The notes beneath the pieces are model-generated. The model searched no databases and was not told the origin of the DNA. It was given only the letters and a program-made list of their open reading frames with translations. A stretch of 64,000 nucleotides of DNA from Epiperipatus broadwayi (taxonomy: Eukaryota > Onychophora > Udeonychophora > Euonychophora > Peripatidae), in assembly GCA_028023455.1 (NCBI GenBank), contig JAQFVV010012546.1, positions 393,501-457,500 of the forward strand, given 5' to 3'. The stretch's first letter is position 1. Every line of letters begins with the position of its first letter. Shown here piece by piece: positions 1 to 11,789 of this stretch. Made by a program: the position numbers and the translations under genes.

Positions 1-117
1 AAATCATTCAGTTGTTTATTTTATTATAAAAATAATTCAACTGCTTTCTATTAACTGTAAAATATAATAATAATTAAACCACAAAACATCAATATTATTT
101 ATGCCTACACAAGCTGT

Positions 118-200
118 ATACACAGAAGCACAAACCTTCCTGTATCCACTAATTCCTCTGGCTTGCACTAAGTTACACTGCTGTATGGAGGGTTTCCCTT
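118..200 (-). mobile_element. Fragment of PLE terminal unit (family A)
   Basis: Read on the minus strand, this stretch matches the outer part of the family A Penelope-like terminal unit seen at 8.46, 8.91, 19.04 and 54.07 kb. It has the same order of words: GTGCAAGCCAGAG, then a diverged GGATACAGGAAGG, then TTGTGC. The hammerhead part of the unit is absent, so it is a truncated, diverged copy. Confidence 0.55.
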
Positions 201-840
201 TGTATAATAATAATTAATGGATAATTCTCATATTAATTAAAGTTAGTTATTTGTAATGCCTTAATACATATATAGATCTGTTGAGATCAAATAGTTTTTT
301 TTAATTCTTATATATTTAATTATTTTATTTGTATATATTTGTTTGTTTAACTTTTGCATTGTAACTGTCTATCCAATTATTGATCAGCTAATTGAAAAAA
401 TAACTACCCTTAGCTGGAAGACAAAACAAAAAAATACCATCATAAACTCTCCTAGTTGAGCATAGACTTTGTCACTAAATCATTCATAGCTATATTCTAT
501 AGAGATATTTGGTCTATTTATTATATAATAATGATATGGAGATTCTATATAATAATGATATATATTTACTTTCAAACCCATTTGGCCTTGAGTATTATTA
601 CAGTTATTATTTAAATAACACCATGGGTGCATTATGAAATTATAATTGCAGTTTGTAATGTTATAAGTGACTATTTATTAGTCTGCATTTAGAACAGATT
701 ATGTTTATCTGCATAAAAGGGTCTATTTAAACTTATTTGTGTCAATAATTTCAATTTCTGTGGTGATGTGGCAATCTTTAGTGTCTGCATAAGTACATTA
801 GTCCATTAATAATGATGAGATTTTACATTTATTATTAAAA
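201..840. other. AT-rich DNA with a fragment of a dispersed repeat
   Basis: No gene is visible. At about 575-620 the words AAACCCATTTGGCCTTGAG and ATTATTACAGTTATTATTTA recur, slightly diverged, at 36.51-36.55 kb next to a fold-back element. This is therefore a fragment of that dispersed family. The rest is AT-rich sequence without recognised structure. Confidence 0.4.
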
Positions 841-905
841 GATGGTTGCCTTGACAACAGTTTGAAATTGATAATTGTTAATGATATTGGGATTGTCTAA
901 GTGTT
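841..905 (+). repeat. Dispersed repeat, relative of the 64-bp tandem repeat
   Basis: It contains GGTTGCCTTGACAACAGTTT followed by TATTGGGATTGTCTAAGTG. Both words recur in the tandem array at 10.3-10.6 kb, and the second recurs in the fold-back element at 36.4 kb. It is a single dispersed copy. Confidence 0.5.
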
Positions 906-3900
906 GATTGTCTTTTAATAATATATGTATATATGCATACAGTAAGTTAGAACTTAAATACTTAAATGTTATCTACTGCTATATTTTGAAATGTGTTGCT
1001 TTATGTGCTATCAGTTTTGTAATATTACTATATGGAAATTAAAAATTTGCATACCTTTTGACAATTGACTAAACAAAAAGATATTAGTATCATGATATTG
1101 ATATTTTTGTGAGAAATATTATAGATACATTATTTCTTATGTACATATTGTAATTTCTATTACTTTGACTATTGTTAATGAAATATGCAAATAGAAATGA
1201 ATAATAAAGTCATTAATTAAATCAACTTTATTTGATAAAAGAGTTTATGAATTTTAAGTTATTTTATATTTTACAAACATATTTTTTTAATGATAGTGTT
1301 TCACATCAAAGTTCTAAATAATACATGTTGTCACTTTTACAGAAATCCTATCAAAAAAAGAAAAAAAAAATGTTAGATTAAAAAAGCACTTGTTAAAAAT
1401 GTAATATTAAAATAAATCTTACAAAGTGAAAATTGTTTATTAAACAGATAATCAGAATTCAAGGAGAATTAATATTTACTAATTATGTAAATGCAATCCA
1501 AAAATGTAATTTTATTTGCATTAAGCAAAATTAAAAAAAAGAAAGAAAGCAATTGTGATTTCAATATTTTAAAAGGAATATAAAAACTTAAAAAGATAAC
1601 AAAAAAAAATATTATTAGCATTTTTAGAACACGTCATAAGTGTAAATAATCATCTAAATTTAAAAAAAGTACATTAAAAATGAATTTTGCAATAACTTTT
1701 CAAATTAATACGTGAAACATAAATACATTCTCATACATTGATTTTTTTTTTTAGACTCTTCATTTGATATCTTGTGGTATTGGTTTGTAATTTTAGCATT
1801 CCTAACATCTTATTTAATTGAAGCTCTTCGTGATATTCTATTTACAATCTTACTATCTTCCCAATAAAATCAATCAAAAAAAAGTATCATTGAAATAATT
1901 TTTATAACAAAACTGCGCTCAAGTTGACTGTATAATATTTATTTAGGAAATCTGTTATCATTCATTCATTTTGCATGCCTACTCCAATAAAAATGTCTGC
2001 CTAATAAAAGAAAACTTACCATGTCACATCTAGAAGGCTAACAACATTGTCATTTCTCTTATGATCATATCGTCATATTTTATTATCTTATATACCAATC
2101 TTAAGTGATTCTTTTCTAAATATCTTTATGATACATTAAGAGGAGAAAAGATTTTACTTCCATACTCTATATTGGGCATAACGTGTATAATTAATTTAAT
2201 TATAGTAGTTATATAACTATGACTGAATATCCTGTTAACCTTTAAAATGCAGCAGCAACATTTTGAAGTTTGTTCTATTTAAAAAGTTCTTAGGCTATTT
2301 AAATTGTCTTTTTTAGAACTTAAAAACAGGAATTACTTAGTAAAAATTGACACTTCTTACAAACAATGAATGAACTTGGGCCTCATTTTTGGGAAGAGTT
2401 TGAAATTTCAAAATAGGAAATTAGTTTAATTTTATAATTCAAATTATATTAAGAAGCCAAAAAACAACCATTTCATTTCAAATTAAAGTAAATTACTATA
2501 TAATATAATGAAAAGAGTAGACAAACCAGTGATTATTTCTGTTTTAATGTATACATTTATTTTTGTGACATTTGAAAATTATTCCATAATTTTATTAAAT
2601 GCCCTATCTGCAATTTGTTACATTGTTTTGTAACAGTATGTAGCAAAGATAAAAATTTTCAATTAAGTAGAATTTGCTGAAACATTATTTCTGAAAAAAA
2701 TATCTGGCTATATCTGCAAATATTACACAATTTTGGGAAAACAATTTTCTGTATTACTTTATAAGTCTTATTTAACAAAGTGAAAATTAGTGTTTGTCTG
2801 AAAATTTGTGATTATTGAATTTTAATAATAATTTTATTTTGAAATATTTCTATTATCTAATACAAATGTTCTTAGAAAAAATGCAAACTTTATTTAAACT
2901 TTTCATATACATTCAAATGTAGGTAATAACATACAATTTTTTGAGTAGTATTATTCTACTCTTTTCTTCAGATATTACTGTCCTAATTAATAGATATATT
3001 ATTATGCAAATCAAATGTGAATTTCTAGAATTATATTACATTTTGAAGTGATTCTCTAACCTACTAGGCAACATGATCCAATGCTATAGTAAATAAAATC
3101 TTCATATGTTTATCTATGATGGTCCTTCTGATTTCTCCATTTTTATCTAAGTCCAAAATTAATGAATGTCTTCCAAACATTATAAATTATAACAATTATT
3201 TTTTAAATGAATTCAAAGCACTTTGTAGGAGAAGTCAAGAAGGGGCACTGGAGACATCTTGCTTGTACAGCCATCTATTGAAATATTTCACAGTTTTTTT
3301 TTGCAATGCAAAATTCACATATATTTTAAATTAAAAAATCTAAAAATGATAATCAAAAACACAGTGACTTCAAAGAAATTTCAACATGTGTTGATATGTT
3401 TGGGCTTTGTTATTGGATTTCATGTGCTTTGGAATGTTACTTTGTGAAAATGTTTTGAATGATTAAAACCTTAATGTCTTGTAAAATTTTATTAATATTC
3501 ACAATTATTTTTGTACAATAATTGGGTACTAATTATTAAAAGTCAAAGTATACACGATTTTACATCTATTTTATATGTATGTGTTATTTTTAAAATTAAT
3601 AGTAATATGTGGAAGCATAATATTAAAAAGTCAAATTATAGATTTCAGATAAACACATCTTTTCAAACTAATCACTAATATAGCATCACTGACTGTCCAT
3701 TAGAATATATTACAATATTGGAAAAATATTTTAGAACATAATATGATATATTTGTTAGATATTAATTTTTATTCGTTCACATTTTAAACATAAATATCAA
3801 TAAAAAAAAATTTAGTTAATTTTACAAAATCAATCTGTTCCTTCTGATGGTTGAATAGTGAAAATGTTGTTTGTTTTTATTATAATCTTATTTTTTTCAA

Positions 3901-5160
3901 TATTTGCAAACTTCAAACATCATTTCTTAAAATTTGTTTCATTTGTAAATATAAATTTTTACCAACTCGTTCAATTTATTATCTTCTCATATAGAATAAT
4001 GGTTTAATACTAAACCCAGATGTTGAAAGTTTACTAAACTCTCATTTGAGAAAATAATTATATCTGTCACAGTATTTAAGAGTTAACATATAGCATTATT
4101 GGTTTCTTTGAATTTTTTACTTTGTAATTTTTATACCCTATCCGATCATTTTGCTTTTTCTCAATTGAACATATGTTCATAGTAAGTATATTGACTCTTT
4201 AAATACATCTCTTTTTTTCTTTTTTTCTAATTATCAGTTGTTTCTCTTTCAATCACTTTTCAATAGCATAACTAATGTGAATTGTATAGATTCTGTTTTT
4301 GTTTTTCAAAATGATAAAAAGTTTAGCTTTATAGAAGTTAGGATTCCTCATAATGTGCTATGGCACTTTCTTAATGTTATATTGATTGCAGATTTTCTTT
4401 ATTTTTTCTTCTAGTACATGTATATATGGATACAGAATAGTACCAATAATTGTTTTTTTTTGTTTTTATTTATTGTCTATTTAAAGTTTTCTTAATAATA
4501 ACATGAGAGTTTTTTTAATGTAGAACTTTTCTTTTTTCAGTCACTGGTTTTCAAAACATCTTTGTCTGCTCTATTTCTGTTTTTATTTGATAATATAAAT
4601 ATTCTTGGGTACATGTGGATTTTCTGTAAACAGTAGTTTTGATTTTAACATGAGTGGGACATATTACAAAAAAATCTGAAAATGTCAGTTCTGATTCTAT
4701 AATCATCATAATCGAAGGGGATATGCTAGCATATTTGTAATAGCACTTCATTATTTCACCATGCAACTAATTTATGCTTGACATAATGAAACAAAACTTT
4801 ATATGGATATGGAGTAGTATCTCATTATGGTTTAATATTTTTCCATAATAAATGTTACTAATTAGGTATGACAATCATGAGCCCGTAGTCATACCTTGAT
4901 TTTGTTGAAAAAAATCAATGCTGCCATAAAAGAACGTTCTTGTTATAGTGTTTTGCATGCCAAAGGACTGAGAATCTTGAGGAAAAAAATTTGGCAATTT
5001 TTGGCAAGATGAGCTTTTAGAACTATCAATAGACCTTAATGTAAAGCGATCATTGCAAATCTTAGATAGATCATAAAAATGAGAGGTTTTGCTGAAATAC
5101 TTTAATTTTTTTGAATCAATGAAATAGCTTTGTTTCTAATAAGAGTACCAAACTTTTCAT
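906..5160. other. AT-rich intergenic DNA, no recognised gene
   Basis: The stretch is dominated by A/T tracts. Short open frames of 62-72 codons at 3116-3334, 3259-3447 and 4551-4766 (minus) have low-complexity composition and no recognisable domain. I treat them as chance. No repeat shared with the rest of the window was noticed. Confidence 0.5.
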
Positions 5161-5164
5161 ATAC

Positions 5165-5735
5165 TAGTGCCACCAAGTGCAAGCCTTCATAATCAATGGG
5201 CACAGGAAAGTTTGTGTATAAAATCCCTATTTAATGGCCATTTGTCTCACATCCCCAGACTAGTTTCTAGATTGAGGTTTTCAAGTGAAGAACCTTGGAT
5301 TTGAGAGAAATGCACCTAGATCTTAGGATCTGATGCATCTCTCCAGCTTCCACCTTTATCTTTTTGGTTACCTATAAAGCTAGGATACCAAGATGAAAGC
5401 ACCATAGTATTTCCAACCCAAGCTCATTCATTTATATGGTCATATAGATCTCATATAGATTTGAACTCAGTTCAGCACCTACTGAGTTCAGATCTGTATG
5501 ACTATACATGTGAATAATCTTGGGTTGGAAACATGATACTTTCATCTTGGGATCCCAGCTTTTCAGTTAACCAAATAGTTAAAAGGTGGCTGCTGGTGGG
5601 TTGCATTAGATCCTGAGATCTAGGTGTGGTGCTCTCAAATCCAATGCTCTATACTGACGAAAGCCACAAGCGAGAAATTAATCTGGGGATTTGGGATGAG
5701 TATGCAGTAGATATGAATGTTATGCCCACATCTTC
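5165..5735. repeat. Inverted pair of PLE terminal units (family A), 5' side of PLE-1
   Basis: Two family A terminal units lie head to head. The left one (about 5165-5475) reads on the minus strand and the right one (about 5475-5735) on the plus strand. Both contain the segment ATCTTAGGATCT / GAGATCTAGGTG, then the hammerhead region, then CTGGGGAT. The junction near 5460-5500 carries the inverted words GAACTCAGTT and CTGAGTTC. Inverted or tandem terminal units are typical of Penelope-like elements. The plus-strand unit lies directly upstream of PLE-1 coding remnants of the same strand. Confidence 0.6.
5645..5690 (+). ncRNA. Degenerate hammerhead ribozyme (family A)
   Basis: The core CTGACGA lies at 5654-5660. 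A short possible stem II follows, then GAAA at 5674-5677, then ATTAATC with a predicted cleavage point after 5683. All invariant core bases are present. Stem II is reduced to about two pairs, and stem I has lost most pairs because TCTATA now faces TGGGGA. Probably inactive. Confidence 0.45.
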
Positions 5736-6059
5736 CTGCATCTTCCACTTGGTTGGACTACTATTATTAACAGCATGATTAAGCATAAGAAATGATGATC
5801 ATGTGATGAGCTTTGTTTCTGTAGTCAATATTAGATTTTGCCTCTTTTTTCAGAATTACACTAAATATTCAATAAGTACTTGATTTTACATCAAACTTGA
5901 TATTGTGAAAAATTATATATAAAATTGGCCAGAGTAAAAATCAATTAATCTGAAAAAAATTTCTCATAAAGATTGATAACTAAAATTTCAATTCATTCAC
6001 AGAGAGCTGAGAATATTACTAGAGAGCAAAGGAGGCTAAATTCTCAAGAATTTTGAAGT

Positions 6060-8350
6060 TCCAAACCTTATATTTTAATAGTAATATAAATTATTTTCAA
6101 ACAAATAAATTGACTGTTGAAGATCTCAGAAGAATGTGCGCATATCAAATATTATTATGTTTAAAAAAATGTATCAGTGTCACCAGTTCATATTTTTTGT
6201 TCTAAACATCTAACAAATGCTGAATTTTCTGTTTTGGAAAAAGAACTAAACTTTGTCATCATGCCATCTGGTAACCCTTTATTATTTTCAAACAAATAAA
6301 TTGACTGTTGAAGATCTCAGAAGAATGTGCGCATATCAAATATTATTATGTTTTAAAAAAATGTATCAGTGTCACCAGTTCATATTTTTTTGTTCTAATC
6401 ATCTAACAAATGCTGAATTTTCTGTTTTGGAAAAAGAACTAAACTTTGTCATCATGCCATCTGGTAACCCTTTATTAAATATGATGGAAGAATCTAAGGA
6501 AATCTTTCAAAAATTGCCTCAAAAAAGTAACAGAATTATGCTGAAGAATTAAAAAATACTTGAGAGACATCCAAACTGAAATCAAAAACATTCTATAATG
6601 AATTATTTAAATCCATAATCATTCTACATGTTAATGAAGACAATTTTAACAGTTGTATTGGAGACAACTCAGCTTACTAGGTCAATATAAAGAGTGGCAT
6701 AAAATCTGATACTAACTATAAACACAAAGTTGCAAGCATTAATCAGAATGTATTAAAAGTATATCAGTGATTTAGAAAAAGTAAATTAACATCATACTTC
6801 ACCAAAATTCTTCATCATTTATGGTCCATCTAAAATTCATAAAGAGTAAATTCTACTAAAATCTATTGCTCATTCTAGAAATTCATTTTGCTAAAACTTT
6901 TCAAGTATACTTCTGAAGAATTTTAGCTTTTTGGCATACAAGATTTTGTCAAGAATTCTAAGTACTTTGTATAATTAATCAAGAACATTAAAATCGAATG
7001 TATTGATATACTGATAAGTTTTGATATGAAAGTTCTCATGATTATGACTATTATTGTTAAGTAATCGAAAACATGCTAGGCGTACCATGCTAATTATGTA
7101 ATATACTGCTTTTCACTAAATAGAGTTGTACATATATTGTGAATTAAATATACCTTATGTTGAAACATTAACTATTTGTATAGAAAATAAGCTTTCCTAT
7201 TTATAGCACAATTGATCTATTCATATTTTGCATGATAACAATATACACTTAATATGACATAAAAAAAATTTCTATAAATCAAAGGATGAATATGGGTTCA
7301 CCTCTGTCCCCTAATTAGCAATATTTATTTGCAATGTTGAAACCACAAACAAAAGAATTTGACTTCACTATATTGATGATATATTTTTTATATGGTCAAA
7401 AGGTGAAATACTACTAAAAACATTCTGGACACACATACTTAGTAATATATGTTTTTCAATTATATTCACAATGTAATAACAAAAACAAAAATTGGAATAC
7501 TTATATCTTCTCATGACAAGACAGTCTTACACAAAATCAAACAACAATTTACAGAAAACCCACACATAAAAATTATTAGCATATACATCCAATCAAAGCA
7601 GAAACACAAAACAAGGAGTTATATTCTACTATGGAATAGATTTTAAAAAAATGTTTGAAAACTAGTGATATAGAAAATGATCTACATTGAATAGACTGTC
7701 ATGAAGAATGATTATATCCTCAGTGGTTATTATGAAAACCTTAAAAAGACAATAAAAGAAAATGTTAAAAGAAAATACACAATTATTGATACTGTAGTAT
7801 GTGGACACATATCAGGATTAGCAGATACTAAAGAAAATCTGTGGTCAATATAACATCAGAATAGCTTTTGAAAGCAATATCACCTTATAATGAATCATAA
7901 CCTTTATAATTCTAAATTTGAAATGCTGAAAAATAAAAGCTTTACCTATAAATTACCATTTTGCAAAGATAGTTGCCCTGTTGAAAATTGATCAAAAGAG
8001 TACAAATTGACAATTAAAAAAGGAAAAAAACAAATATACCTAAAGCAGTGTACTGCATATTTACAATGAACATATAATATTTAATTGGGAAAAGACAAAA
8101 TTACTGGACAGAGTATTAAAAAAATTCAAACAAACTGCTTTACATGACAATAACAAGTATAATTCATTATGTTCAGAAACTACTCACTAACCGTAATGGG
8201 TTTTTAAAAATGAGAAATTAGGAGGTTTCTGACATATAATTATATAAAATTTTAACTGGAGGTTATCTTTGACAGAATCAACTAATTGGTTACAGTAATA
8301 TGCTAAATTCAATATTTATGAAATTGCAGGGTCAGGTTTGATTCTTGTCC
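6060..8350 (+). pseudogene. Penelope-like reverse transcriptase, decayed (PLE-1)
   Basis: This is a remnant of a PLE polyprotein, whose reverse transcriptase copies the element RNA at a chromosomal break. The N-terminal part is the frame at 6253-6552, where LTNAEFSVLEKELNFVIMPS resembles the conserved region ahead of PLE reverse transcriptases. Near 6820 a frame reads IYGPSKIHK, matching the PLE motif YGLPKIHK. At 7366-7407 a frame reads HYIDDIFFIWSKGE, which holds the catalytic YxDD box with both aspartates intact. The motif order fits one element on the plus strand, but many stops and frameshifts separate the pieces. A GIY-YIG domain should follow; I could not find a convincing one. Family A terminal units flank both sides. 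PLE identity is fairly secure, boundaries less so. Confidence 0.7.
6091..6472 (+). repeat. 191-bp tandem duplication inside PLE-1
   Basis: The segment 6091-6281 is repeated at 6282-6472 with only a few differences, for example TAAACATC against TAATCATC and a one-base change in a T run. The duplicated block includes the coding words VEDLRRMCAYQILLCF and EFSVLEKELNFVIMPSG. The copies are much more alike than expected from the decay of the surrounding gene, so the duplication is younger than the insertion or is an assembly effect. Confidence 0.85.
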
Positions 8351-8445
8351 TTGAACTGACACTGGTAAAGCTAGCAATAAAATACTTGAAGAAAAGAAAA
8401 TATTATTCAAAACATTGTACTATTAACTAACGTCTGTGATATTAA

Positions 8446-8800
8446 AACAGGCCAAATTCTCTACATATATTGCCACTCAGTGCAAGCCAGAGTAATCAAT
8501 GGATGCCAGAAGGCTTGTGCGTAAAATCCACATCTAATGCTACTCATCCATTCCCAGACTAGTTTCTGGCTCATGGCCTTCGTCAGTGAGGAGCCTTGGA
8601 TCTGAGAGCACTGCACCTAGATCTTAGGATCTAATGCAACCCTCCAGCAGCCACATTTTATCTCTACTTAACTACTAAACTACAAGACTTAAATTGAAAA
8701 CACCACAATATTCTCAATTCAAGCTCATTAGCTTATATAGTCATATATGTCTGAACTCAGTTCAGTATCTATACATTTTGGTGTCTTTGGTTCTTTAATA
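8446..8800 (-). repeat. PLE terminal unit (family A), 3' side of PLE-1
   Basis: The unit starts with TTAAAACAGGCCAAATTCTC and GTGCAAGCCAGAGTAATCAA, continues through the hammerhead region at 8553-8595, and ends near AGTATCTATACATTTTGGTG. The 19 kb unit has the same layout. It lies opposite in orientation to the plus-strand unit at 5.5-5.7 kb, so PLE-1 is flanked by inverted terminal units. Confidence 0.65.
8553..8595 (-). ncRNA. Hammerhead ribozyme motif (family A)
   Basis: On the minus strand the order is CTCCTCA, core CTGACGA (8580-8586), stem-loop GGC-CATGA-GCC, GAAAC, then TAGTC with predicted cleavage, then TGGGAA. All invariant core bases are present. Stem II has three G-C pairs with an A/A mismatch at its base. 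In stem I the fifth pair has become A/C. Stem III is only the self-complementary ACTAGT, as reported for PLE hammerheads thought to act as dimers. Confidence 0.6.
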
Positions 8801-8887
8801 ATCTTAGAGACCACTATCCTATTAGGCAGGATTGTGTTTAAGCCAATAAACCCCACATGATCACCACTTCTTATGCTTGCTCTTAAC

Positions 8888-9066
8888 TGTTATTAAAACA
8901 GGCAAAACTCTCTTTATATATTGCCACTCAGTGCAAGCCAGAGTAATCAATGGATGACAGAAGGCATGTGCATAGGGATTTTATGCACAAACCCCCTCCC
9001 CCCAATATGCACAAGCCTTCTGGCATCCATTGATTACTCTGGCTTATAGAGAGTTTTGCCTGTTTT
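8888..9066. repeat. Inverted repeat of PLE terminal-unit ends
   Basis: The left arm, from TTAAAACAGGCAAAACTCTC through GTGCAAGCCAGAGTAATCAA, is repeated in inverted form at about 8990-9066, ending GAGAGTTTTGCCTGTTTTAA. The spacer carries a C-rich run. It is a fold-back made of the outer parts of two family A units, adjoining the 3' unit of PLE-1. Confidence 0.7.
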
Positions 9067-9079
9067 AATATCGGTTAAG

Positions 9080-10290
9080 AGCAAGCATAAGAATTGGTGA
9101 TCATGTGATGTTTATTGGCTTTGTGATATTACTAAGTTGAGTGTATTTAAAAAGTTTAAATAAACTCTGAATTTCTCTAAAGCCATTTAATAGTTAATAT
9201 TTCATATAGACAAATAGATTTATAAGTTGATGTTTTTTCTGCCATCTTTTTTTTTTTTAAAAAAAAAAGTGAGCAGTTTCTATTATAATGAAGTATTGGA
9301 TATGAAAAAGAATCACCAAAATATGAAATAGAAGAAAAACAAAAGTTATAGTAAAAATTAATAATTTAATTACCTAAAGTATTGATAACAACCTTTCAAA
9401 AAACAACAACTATAAATTGATTTTGAAAAATAAACCGAAAGGTTACAATATAATGTTACAAATGTATAATGAATTTGCCTAATGTGGTATTGCAGTGTGT
9501 ATTTAAAAAGATAAAACTTAACCTCCGTCATGCATGTATAAAATATCAACGAAATATAATCGTTGGATTTCTTTCTAAATTACTTGTAACATTTTTCAGT
9601 TTAGTTATTGTTTAACTTTATATCTGTGTATTATTTATAAACTTTTTTTTAAAAAAAAAAAAAATATTGTATTGATCTTTCTTTTTAAAAATAATTAATT
9701 CTCTTTGATGTTTTAAAATATTAAAATATTTTATAATATTTTACGTCTGATAATATTGGCAGTATCTATATTTTGATAACAAATATTTCTTGCTGTCAGT
9801 TATCTAAGATTTGAATTAACATCGTGGTATCTGAAACTATTTTAAACATTGGTATGATGACATATTAACTAGTGACATAAATACTAAAAATATTTTCTAT
9901 ATTTCTTTTTAACATTAATAAAATTTATATACACATCTGTTTATATTCACATGTAAGACAATTTGCAAAATATATTCAACTATATGTAAATACATATATA
10001 CGTAATGTGATGTGCGTTATGGGAGTATTAAATGTCTTAGTTCGTTTTAGATAATAAAACGTATCAAAGTAGAAAGTATAGTTATGTGTTTATATGTATA
10101 TTGAGTTCATTGTCTAAAAATTGGGTTAAGTTTTATTGCATTCATGATAAAGCAATAACACATAATCACATTTAGGTGGAGTTTTGTCCTTTCTGCCACC
10201 CTTGATGAAATTTATTCTAATACTTTATTTTGAGATTTACATAGTGAAATTTGATGGTCTTTATAATCATTATATAAATAAACATCATCG
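9080..10290. other. AT-rich intergenic DNA
   Basis: No gene is visible. The sequence has an A/T fold-back near 9247-9270 (T run then A run), another near 9640-9665, and short TA-rich words at 9930-10000. No open frame has a recognisable product. Confidence 0.4.
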
Positions 10291-10294
10291 ATAA

Positions 10295-10605
10295 CAGTTT
10301 GAGATTGTTGATTATTATCTATGTTGGTAGTCTCTAACTGTTATGGTTACCTTGACACCAGTTTGAGATTGTTGATTATTATCTATATTGGTAGTCTCTA
10401 ACTGTTATGGTTACCTTGACAACAGTTAGAGATTGTTGATTATTATCTATATTGGTAGTCTCTAACTGTTATGGTTACCTTGACAACAGTTTGAGATTGT
10501 TGATTATTATCTATATTGGTAGTGTCTAACTGTTATGGTTACCTTGACAACAGTTTGAGATTGTTGATTATTAACTATATTGGGATTGTCTAAGTGTTGA
10601 CTGGT
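10295..10605 (+). repeat. Tandem repeat, exact 64-bp period, about five units
   Basis: The word CAGTTTGAGATTGTTGATTA, or a one- or two-base variant, starts at 10295, 10359, 10423, 10487 and 10551. That is exactly 64 bases apart each time. The units differ by only a few substitutions and no length changes. The last unit passes into TATTGGGATTGTCTAAGTG, a word shared with dispersed copies at 0.9 kb and 36.4 kb, so the array probably grew from one dispersed repeat. Confidence 0.92.
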
Positions 10606-10609
10606 TTCT

Positions 10610-10920
10610 AATGGTTTATATATGTACAGTACACCCAATACTCATTTATATAGGTTGAAAGACATTTATACTAAAATAATATTTTATAGAAACATTATTT
10701 CCATCAGATTTCTTCTTACTTCAATATTCTTAATAAAAAAAATTGTCTGTATAATTGAAAACTTCTAAAACACAGATGTATAGAATGTTTGTGATTTGTT
10801 TTTCATTTTTAGAGCATTGGCTATATATATTTTATAATACTGTGATTTTTATCATGAATCTTGATTATTAAACTTTACCTTAGACTTTGTTGCACATTAG
10901 ATGGAAAGCAATAGTAAATA
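10610..10920. other. AT-rich spacer
   Basis: It holds the tail of the dispersed repeat (GACTGGTTTCTAATG), followed by unremarkable AT-rich sequence. No gene or structure seen. Confidence 0.35.
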
Positions 10921-11760
10921 CTAACAAGCAGACTGGATCACAACACTGGATAGCCTTGTTAAGCAGCATCACAATCCTCACAATGCTGTGGCTACCAGCA
11001 AAATTAAATATTGATATGCCTACAACATTATTCATCCACAGATCCAAAAACCTTATGGCAAGCTGAATTTAATGAACAAAAGTCTCATAAACAAATTCAA
11101 AAGGTGGAGTTTAGAAGCAAAATTCTTGGATTTCATCTTCAAAATAAATCTAGATGTGTTAGCCACCAGTTGGTTTCTAACGACTTGCTCTGTCAACTAT
11201 GCAAGAGAGAAAATGAAAGAATAGACCATATAATACATAGATGCCCAAAACTTGCCAGCATCAGAGAACTGATATTTACCAGCTCCAAAATAAATTTCCA
11301 AACAATCACCTCAATCCGGTGATGTACTGCTACAAAAACTGTCGCATAGATTCGGCTCTTTATATTCTACACATTTGTGCTCTGGACAACATACTGCAAG
11401 CTTAGCTTAGAACACCCAACTCCTGCTGCTAAACAGGTCTACATCCATATAATTCAATAAGATTAAACAATGAGATGAGGCAATCAGACCACACCGCATT
11501 GTAGAAGACATGTGAAATCTTCTGGACATCCCAGAACTCCACACAAAAAACAGAAATTAATTCCCAATTCACAACAAGATAATTCACTACTACCCATACT
11601 CAAACAACTATGGAAACAAATTGATCAATAAGCTAAGACTGAAAATGATCCGGTTTGATGTGCAACCATTCCTCATATCAACAGAACAATAATCAAAGGA
11701 ATTCCCATGGCTTCCATATATAACAAGAACGATATCAGTATAATCATAGTATTTAGTAAA
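10921..11760 (+). pseudogene. Non-LTR retrotransposon (LINE) 3' end, decayed
   Basis: The frame at 11011-11322 contains LLCQLCKRENERIDHIIHRC followed by PKLA. This is the Cys-Cys-His-Cys cluster (C-x2-C, about 11 residues, H-x4-C) found near the C-terminus of many LINE polymerase proteins, downstream of the reverse transcriptase. Upstream, about 60 residues are rich in K, Q and N, including AEFNEQKSHKQIQKVEF. Past the stop at 11322, broken frames continue to about 11750. This stretch is richer in C and less AT-biased than its surroundings, consistent with former coding sequence. The clade cannot be assigned from so short a piece. No poly-A tail or target duplication was seen. Confidence 0.55.
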
Positions 11761-11789
11761 TAAATGTCTATTGAAATGAAATACTAATA

